From Acinetobacter proteolyticus (GTDB taxonomy: Bacteria > Pseudomonadota > Gammaproteobacteria > Pseudomonadales > Moraxellaceae): 64,000 nucleotides of DNA. Of this stretch, positions 59,638 to 64,000 are shown one piece after another (the stretch's first letter is position 1; every line of letters starts with the position of its first letter). The position numbers were made by a program, and so were the translations under genes. The stretch spans positions 1,020,935 to 1,084,934 of the forward strand of contig NZ_KB849179.1 of the NCBI RefSeq assembly GCF_000367945.1. The letters are read 5' to 3'. The notes under the pieces are model-generated. The model ran no database searches and had not been told where the DNA came from. It worked only from the letters and a program-made list of their open reading frames with translations.

Positions 59638-59739
59638 ATGTGGTATTTTGCATGGATTCTAGGTGTCTTGATGGCATGTTTCGCAGGTGTACTCAGTGCA
59701 CTGTATATCGAACATCATCAAGATTTAGATGAGGAATAA
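59638..59739 (+). CDS. cydX: Cytochrome bd subunit X
   Basis: A 33-codon gene reading MWYFAWILGVLMACFAGVLS and ending ALYIEHHQDLDEE. MWYF-W-LG and the terminal acidic segment are the mark of CydX, the one-helix subunit that stabilises the haems. AGGAG lies seven bases before its ATG. It is below the size of most gene callers. Confidence 0.93.
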   Translation: MWYFAWILGVLMACFAGVLSALYIEHHQDLDEE

Positions 59740-59743
59740 TAGA

Positions 59744-60040
59744 ATGGCTGAAGCAATGACAACACCGAAGAATAGTAAAGCGCAAGTACTTGCAATGACC
59801 ATTTCGTTTTTGTTGGCATTGCCGCTTGCTACTATTTTACTGGTACATCCATCACTAATGTTGGATGCCAACGGGCATTATAATCATAGCTTGCTGATGT
59901 TAGTAATGATTGGAATTTCTGGTGGTTTCGTGCATGGAGTCGGATTTATACCAAGATTCTGGTTATGGAAATGGTTATTTAGTCCTTATATCGCTTGGCC
60001 ACTCATGGTTTTGGGATATTTTATCTGGATTGGAAATTAA
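59744..60040 (+). CDS. ybgE: YbgE-type cyd operon protein
   Basis: A 98-aa protein with three membrane helices. The end GGFVHGVGFIPRFWLWKWLF followed by SPYIAWPLMVLGYF matches YbgE, which follows cydX in many operons and whose role is unknown. The ATG at 59744 is four bases after the cydX stop. Confidence 0.88.
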   Translation: MAEAMTTPKNSKAQVLAMTISFLLALPLATILLVHPSLMLDANGHYNHSLLMLVMIGISGGFVHGVGFIPRFWLWKWLFSPYIAWPLMVLGYFIWIGN

Positions 60041-60056
60041 CCCTTACACCGACCAT

Positions 60057-60091
60057 AAAAAAAGCTGCCAGTTAATCTGGCAGCTTTTTTT
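60057..60091 (+). terminator. Bidirectional terminator after the cyd operon
   Basis: AAAAAAAGCTGCCAG and CTGGCAGCTTTTTTT form a long stem with a five-base loop. It also serves the converging lemA-like gene. Confidence 0.92.
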
Positions 60092-60139
60092 ATTTATGAG
60101 AAACTCAAAGCTAAAAAATTTGATCAAGCTTAAACTGAC

Positions 60140-60973
60140 TCATTCTGCCTTACTCGATGTTTGAGCTTGCTCAACATTTTCAGACTGATCAATTTGAGCC
60201 TGCTCGGAATGATCAATAGCTCTTGCATCAGAAAACTCTTTAGTATTTTGCTCTACCTGCTTCGGTGTATCTGTTATTTGCTGATACTTTGACACTGCAC
60301 TTTCTTTTAAGTTCTGAACTTGCTCACTCTCCAAAATGCGTTTACTTGTATCGAATGCTTTATTGGCAAGTGCTTTTGAACCATCAACTAAACTGTTTTT
60401 TGCTGAACCCAAGAGCGTTGTTAAATGCTCAGCACTATCGGTATGAAAATCTTTTAGAATATGTTGTTCCGTATTTTCAACTGAAAAATCCAAATAGGGT
60501 GCTTCGGAAAATTTGAGTGCATTCGCAATAAAAACAGTTGGGATAGAACCTCGTTTGGTATTGTATTCTCGAACGTAATGGTTAAACGTTTCGCGTTGAT
60601 GACCAATCTCATCTTCAACAGCTTTGATACTTTGCATCAGACTCTGATATTGTTCATTTGCTTTAAGATCTGGGTAACGCTGAACTAGACCCTGAATTCC
60701 CATCAAAGCCACCTGGGATTCACGCTGCCCAGAAACGATCTCATTTGCCTTGGTTGCATCTTTAGAAATAGTCAGATGCAAGAGTTGCTCGCCATCTTGG
60801 TAGTTTTTTACCACATCAATTAACTGATTAATCAGATTCACTTTCTTTTGCAAAGATACAGAAATATTTGAAAGACTTGATTTAATAAACTCTGCTTTCG
60901 CTTGCAAACTATTATATGCTTTGAACAGCAGATACATCACAATTAAAACAACAAACAATATAATCCAAAACAT
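60140..60973 (-). CDS. LemA family protein
   Basis: A 277-aa protein: one N-terminal membrane helix (about residues 2-18), then the LemA helical bundle with SLQKKVNLINQLIDVVKNYQ, AYPDL-like YPDLKANEQYQSLMQSIKAV and the FNHYVREYNTKRGSIPTVFI motif. A long Ser/Gln/Glu-rich tail follows. I chose the ATG at 60973, behind GAGGG; an ATG at 60997 is in frame. LemA function is not settled. It is a single gene. Confidence 0.85.
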   Translation of the reverse strand: MFWIILFVVLIVMYLLFKAYNSLQAKAEFIKSSLSNISVSLQKKVNLINQLIDVVKNYQDGEQLLHLTISKDATKANEIVSGQRESQVALMGIQGLVQRYPDLKANEQYQSLMQSIKAVEDEIGHQRETFNHYVREYNTKRGSIPTVFIANALKFSEAPYLDFSVENTEQHILKDFHTDSAEHLTTLLGSAKNSLVDGSKALANKAFDTSKRILESEQVQNLKESAVSKYQQITDTPKQVEQNTKEFSDARAIDHSEQAQIDQSENVEQAQTSSKAE

Positions 60974-61286
60974 ACCACCCTCAAACTTTTTTCTCATTAT
61001 TTAAAATCATGGAAAATACTCCATCAATTAAATCAATATTTTAAATTTTCACGATCATCTTAAATAAAGCAAAGGGATAAAACCATCTCAAACATGAGTA
61101 CTGTATCAAGTCTGTTTAATTTCAGAGTGATTAACAAAATCAGCATAAATACCTGTATTAACAAATACTTAAATCGTTAAAAAACATTAAAAAATAAGAC
61201 TTTTTTCAGCCAAAATTAATGCAAAAAAGTCCCATAATGTAAAATAAAATCTAACTTAATATTTTTATCTACTGCTATTTTTATAT
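60974..61286. other. Gap with no gene
   Basis: About 310 AT-rich bases without a convincing gene. It lies directly upstream of a terminator and a 5'-truncated gene, so it may be the scar of a deletion. Confidence 0.4.
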
Positions 61287-61317
61287 AAAAGGCTGCCAAA
61301 TTTGAAAGCCTTTTTTT
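61287..61317 (+). terminator. Terminator before the PepSY relic
   Basis: AAAGGCT and AGCCTTT form a seven-pair stem with a run of T. There is no plus-strand gene upstream to use it, which suggests that the gene was deleted. Confidence 0.75.
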
Positions 61318-61329
61318 ATGAGCACCTAT

Positions 61330-61920
61330 AGGATTTCACCACTGGCTTCGATTTCAGAACCATTCGTTTTTGTTCTATTCAGGCAATATTCTGTGGATTG
61401 AAACACGCCTGCGTAAACAGAAGAATCCCAACCTACCAGCACCACAACAGCGTAAAGATGTCATGTTTATTGCCAATTTAAGCATTGGTGCTTGTTTAGG
61501 CTGTATGTTGGCAATTTTTACCAGTATGTTGATTGGTCGATGGGCCTATGTCATACCAATGCAATTACAAAGTCATAACCATGTGTTTATGTATAGCTAC
61601 TATTTTGTATTTATGCATGTATTGCATACAGCTTCATCATTGGCGCAGCAAAAGCTTTAGCTCAGCTGTTCTTAGCAATTGCAGTGGTTTTATTGCTCAT
61701 TCCTGCAACGTCTGTACTTGCCTATGTGTTTCCAATCCAAGGACTAGGATATTCAACAGGTAGTTTGATTTGGATTGATATCGTTGCTTTAGTCTTTGCT
61801 TTAATATTTATACGTTCTTATCAACAAGCTAGAGACCGTGCACAAGTTGCACCAGTTGGTTCAATTTGGTCTACGCAAAAAGTTGACCAAGCACCATCGC
61901 CTACTGAAAACCAAGCTTAA
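61330..61920 (+). pseudogene. PepSY-TM family protein, 5' truncated and frameshifted
   Basis: The frame starting near 61330 encodes FYSGNILWIETRLRKQKNPN, then APQQRKDVMFIANLSIGACL and GCMLAIFTSMLIGRWAYVIP, the C-terminal part of PepSY-associated TM proteins that sit with siderophore receptors. Around 61614-61617 one base appears to be missing: read in the next frame the protein continues CIAYSFIIGAAKALAQLFLA and then IPATSVLAYVFPIQGLGYST to the stop at 61920. The N-terminal part of the gene is absent. A terminator follows at 61936-61968. Confidence 0.85.
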
Positions 61921-61935
61921 CCTCCTGTTCTTAGC

Positions 61936-61968
61936 GCCATGATTGTTGCAATTTATCATGGCTCTTTT
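61936..61968 (+). terminator. Terminator after the PepSY relic
   Basis: GCCATGAT and ATCATGGC form an eight-pair stem followed by TCTTTTT. It is kept although the gene is broken. Confidence 0.75.
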
Positions 61969-61974
61969 TATGCC

Positions 61975-62493
61975 TTAAAGAGATTTTTTCATTTCAATGA
62001 GTTGAATCGGGATAAGAGGTTGCCCTACTTCAGCCTCAATTGGATATTCACTTTTCCGTCCCGTTATTTGGTAACCACGGCGCTGATAATAGGCCAACAG
62101 TTCAGTTCGGACATCCAAAACATGCATGACTAAATCGCGAATCTTTGGATAATTTTGAGCAATATATAACTCAGCATAATTGAGTAATTCACGCCCATAG
62201 CCTTGATTCTGTATGCTTGGATCAATCGCAAAAGTACCTATCTCTATACAATCAGCATTCAAGCTTAATCCAATGCAGGCAACAATCTCATCATTACCTA
62301 GCTCACCCACCAATAATTCGAAATTTGGTTGCTGCAATATTTGTTCTAATTGAACTTTACCAATCCGATCGCCTTGCACATACGCTTTTTCAGTTGTCCA
62401 ACTACGTTCCGATTGTTCTCTATAAGCGATATTAATCAGCTTAGCCAATTGTTCCAAATCACTATTCTTTGCTTTTCTAATCTGTAAAGACAT
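61975..62493 (-). CDS. GNAT family acetyltransferase
   Basis: A 172-aa GNAT protein: IRKAKNSDLEQLAKLINIAY at the N-terminus, the acetyl-CoA loop GTFAIDPSIQNQGYGRELLN (Q/R-x-x-G-x-G/A pattern as QNQGYG) and VLDVRTELLAYYQRRGYQIT near the end. All core elements are present. The ATG at 62493 was chosen; 62511 is in frame. The substrate is unknown. It may be the intact counterpart of the broken copy at 53.6-54.1 kb in type, though they are not close homologues. Confidence 0.88.
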   Translation of the reverse strand: MSLQIRKAKNSDLEQLAKLINIAYREQSERSWTTEKAYVQGDRIGKVQLEQILQQPNFELLVGELGNDEIVACIGLSLNADCIEIGTFAIDPSIQNQGYGRELLNYAELYIAQNYPKIRDLVMHVLDVRTELLAYYQRRGYQITGRKSEYPIEAEVGQPLIPIQLIEMKKSL

Positions 62494-62513
62494 TTTTATT
62501 TTATTCCACACAA

Positions 62514-62543
62514 AACAAAGCCGATGATAACATCGGCTTTGTT
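62514..62543 (-). terminator. Terminator of the DUF2057 gene
   Basis: AACAAAGCCGATG and CATCGGCTTTGTT form a perfect 13-pair stem with a four-base loop, 14 bases after the stop at 62557. On the minus strand TTTT follows. Confidence 0.88.
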
Positions 62544-62556
62544 ATTAAATTTTAGA

Positions 62557-63240
62557 TTAGTTTGTTTGACCAGCTAACCAAGCCATAAATTTTTGGCGCT
62601 CAGCTTTAGATGCTTTCTGCCACAATTCTGCCAATTGTTGATCTGTGGTTTTTGCTGTACCGGCTGCCGCTGCTGTTGTTACTGCTACAGGCGCAGTTGC
62701 AACTACTTGCGCTGTTGTTCCTGCATAAACAGGTGCAGGCTGATTCGCAGCATTATTCTTATTCTTTTGCGTTAAATCCAAAGTGCGACTTAATAAATTA
62801 CTACCTGTAAACCAAGGCTGTGCTTCATTATTTGCACCTGTTTGCTGTACCACCAATTTTTTGTTTTGATCGTATAAAGCAACAGTAGGTTGATCAGCAT
62901 ATTTTTTTGCTGCTTCAAAATCTTTAGGAGCATTTACCAGACCCAACGTATAGGATTGATTGTCTTTCAAATCAGGAGCTTGTAGAGTGACCACACCCGA
63001 TTTAATGATGTCATGTTCACCATTCAAATGTTCAAAATATTCACGATAACGGACATTGACCGTTAAATTACCTGGATCAACTTGATAGTTATTCTTCTTT
63101 GACGGAATTAATCCACTGTTTACTTCTTGACCATTTACAGCAAGAATCACGATTTCTTCAGGGGCAGTAATAGTGACTGCAGAAAAAACTGAACTACTTA
63201 ATAATAAACCGAAAGCAGCAACACCAACTCTTAAAGACAT
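62557..63240 (-). CDS. DUF2057 family periplasmic protein
   Basis: A 227-aa protein with a signal peptide ending in VFSA, then ITAPEEIVILAVNGQEVNSG and LTVNVRYREYFEHLNGEHDI, the core of DUF2057 (YccT family, in which an E. coli member inhibits curli formation). The C-terminus adds an Ala/Thr/Val-rich linker and a helix LAELWQKASKAERQKFMAWL that may contact a partner. It should be in the periplasm or outer membrane. Single gene with its own terminator. Confidence 0.85.
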   Translation of the reverse strand: MSLRVGVAAFGLLLSSSVFSAVTITAPEEIVILAVNGQEVNSGLIPSKKNNYQVDPGNLTVNVRYREYFEHLNGEHDIIKSGVVTLQAPDLKDNQSYTLGLVNAPKDFEAAKKYADQPTVALYDQNKKLVVQQTGANNEAQPWFTGSNLLSRTLDLTQKNKNNAANQPAPVYAGTTAQVVATAPVAVTTAAAAGTAKTTDQQLAELWQKASKAERQKFMAWLAGQTN

Positions 63241-63565
63241 TAGACTCTTCTCGATATAAACAATTTATGAAATCGTAAGCACTATGCTCCGCGATTATGA
63301 CCATTTTATGACAAAAACCAAAACTGTCTATTGCAACAATTCGGCTTATTTAAGATATATACATCATATATATGGCAAAAGAAAATGACTTTATCTAACA
63401 TTTTGTTTTATAAAACAAATATATCATTAAGAATTGTCTTGCTGCAAAATTCTGCAAAACATGAGCAAAGCTGCTAGTTATGATTATACCTAAATTGATC
63501 ATTTTGATCTCAGATCTATTTGAAAATTATATTGATTTGAAAGGAAAAAGTTTCAATCTAAAACG
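63241..63565. other. Gap upstream of the DUF2057 gene
   Basis: About 325 AT-rich bases with no gene; it should hold the DUF2057 promoter. Nothing else is seen. Confidence 0.45.
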
Positions 63566-63590
63566 TAAAAAACCGCTTAAATAAGCAGTT
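63566..63590 (-). terminator. Terminator of the small secreted-protein gene
   Basis: On the minus strand AACTGCTT and AAGCGGTT pair (one G-U) and are followed by six T. It begins inside the 3' end of the frameshifted gene at 63577-63730. Confidence 0.75.
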
Positions 63591-63730
63591 CCTGTTGAGA
63601 TTGACTAAGAACCCTTCCCTTCAACTGAGTTTTTAATTGCCTGAAATGTAACAATCGCAGCACATGATTCTCATCTGCAAAAATAGAAGTTGAAGCAGTT
63701 AGGAAAATTAATAAACCTAGTTTTTTTCAT
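63577..63730 (-). pseudogene. Small secreted protein gene with a one-base frameshift in a poly-A run
   Basis: The ATG at 63730 is followed by seven A. With six A the frame would read [18 protein letters not shown], a textbook signal peptide, then a 33-residue mature part beginning [14 protein letters not shown] and ending QSQQELLI at a TAA overlapping the terminator. AAAGG lies before the ATG. The signal peptide, ribosome binding site and terminator argue for a real gene. The extra A could be a disabling mutation, a phase switch or a sequencing error. The family is unknown. Confidence 0.6.
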
Positions 63731-63841
63731 AAAATATGCCTTTTTAATAGATCATACGTTATAAATAAGCGAATAAAATATATACTAATGAGTCTATATT
63801 TCGACCAAAAACGAATTATCAATTTAATAGAGAACAATTTT

Positions 63842-64000
63842 TTGAATAAAACTTTAAGTAATATCTTACCTGTTGCACTGGTCACTGGCTCTACTTCTGG
63901 AATTGGTGCCGCGATAGCTCGCAGACTTTCTAAAGATGGTTATGCATTGGTTATTCATTCACGCAGTTCTACCAGAACTGGACTTGCCTTAGCTGCTGAA
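63842..64000 (+). CDS. Short-chain dehydrogenase/reductase, N-terminal part
   Basis: The gene runs past the right edge. The visible 53 residues include [20 protein letters not shown], the nucleotide-binding TGxxxGIG of classical SDR enzymes, and [18 protein letters not shown], where the Arg would select NADPH. I prefer the TTG at 63842, because a possible -10 (TATACT at 63781-63786) lies too close to the in-frame ATG at 63788. The substrate cannot be told from this part. Confidence 0.85.
   Translation, partial: MNKTLSNILPVALVTGSTSGIGAAIARRLSKDGYALVIHSRSSTRTGLALAAE

Overview
The window looks like a chromosomal segment of an Acinetobacter species. The DNA is AT-rich. It carries the usual gammaproteobacterial block ispD-ftsB-eno-kdsA-pyrG, small BLUF photoreceptors of the BlsA type, a cydP-cydA-cydB-cydX-ybgE operon, clpS-clpA, and several lipoproteins and small proteins of a kind typical for that genus. 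The species cannot be fixed from the sequence alone. No rRNA, tRNA, CRISPR array or intact insertion sequence was seen.

Positions 1-5300 are the right end of an integrated element (prophage or phage-like island). It holds a gene cut by the window edge, a DNA methyltransferase translationally coupled to it, a terminator, then an operator-rich promoter driving a small membrane protein, an unknown protein, an ERF single-strand annealing protein, two small ORFs, an excisionase-like protein and a tyrosine integrase. The rest of the element lies to the left, outside the window.

Positions 5300-12050 are accessory and gene-sparse. Small minus-strand genes, each with a good ribosome binding site and often its own terminator, alternate with long gaps. 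They include two diverged 77-aa paralogues that share a conserved upstream region, a very acidic 66-aa protein, a secreted DUF4189 protein, and two tandem BLUF light sensors.

Positions 12100-20010 hold metabolic and envelope genes: a flavin-dependent monooxygenase, a TonB-dependent receptor, a persulfide dioxygenase-like enzyme with two YeeE/YedE half-transporters, and a zeta-like toxin with its presumed antitoxin behind a palindromic operator. Positions 20167-25205 hold the isoprenoid/division/glycolysis/KDO/CTP block. Positions 25576-35787 carry lipases, fadH facing a PadR regulator across two palindromic operators, and the DAHP synthase gene aroG. Ahead of aroG lie a terminator and a 30-codon leader ORF packed with Tyr, Phe and Trp codons.

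Positions 35787-41100 hold clpA, clpS and argC. Between clpA and clpS sit a decayed second clpS copy and a cluster of about 60-bp repeats. Positions 41373-56159 hold a lipoprotein, rpiA, ilvA, a Ktr-type potassium system, outer-membrane phospholipase A, a PreP-like M16 peptidase, a PfkB-family kinase and a Rieske protein. A 550-bp very AT-rich region with paired repeats then precedes the cytochrome bd operon. The right end has LemA, a GNAT acetyltransferase, a DUF2057 protein and the start of a short-chain dehydrogenase.

Four broken genes are visible: the second clpS, a GNAT acetyltransferase near 53.8 kb, a PepSY-TM protein near 61.5 kb, and a small secreted protein near 63.7 kb with an out-of-frame run of seven A. 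Leads worth testing are the aromatic leader peptide with a terminator/antiterminator ahead of aroG, the clpS relic with its repeats, the paired 77-aa genes with matching leaders, and the methyltransferase pair beside the integrase module. All functional statements come from recognising motifs by eye; no database search was run.
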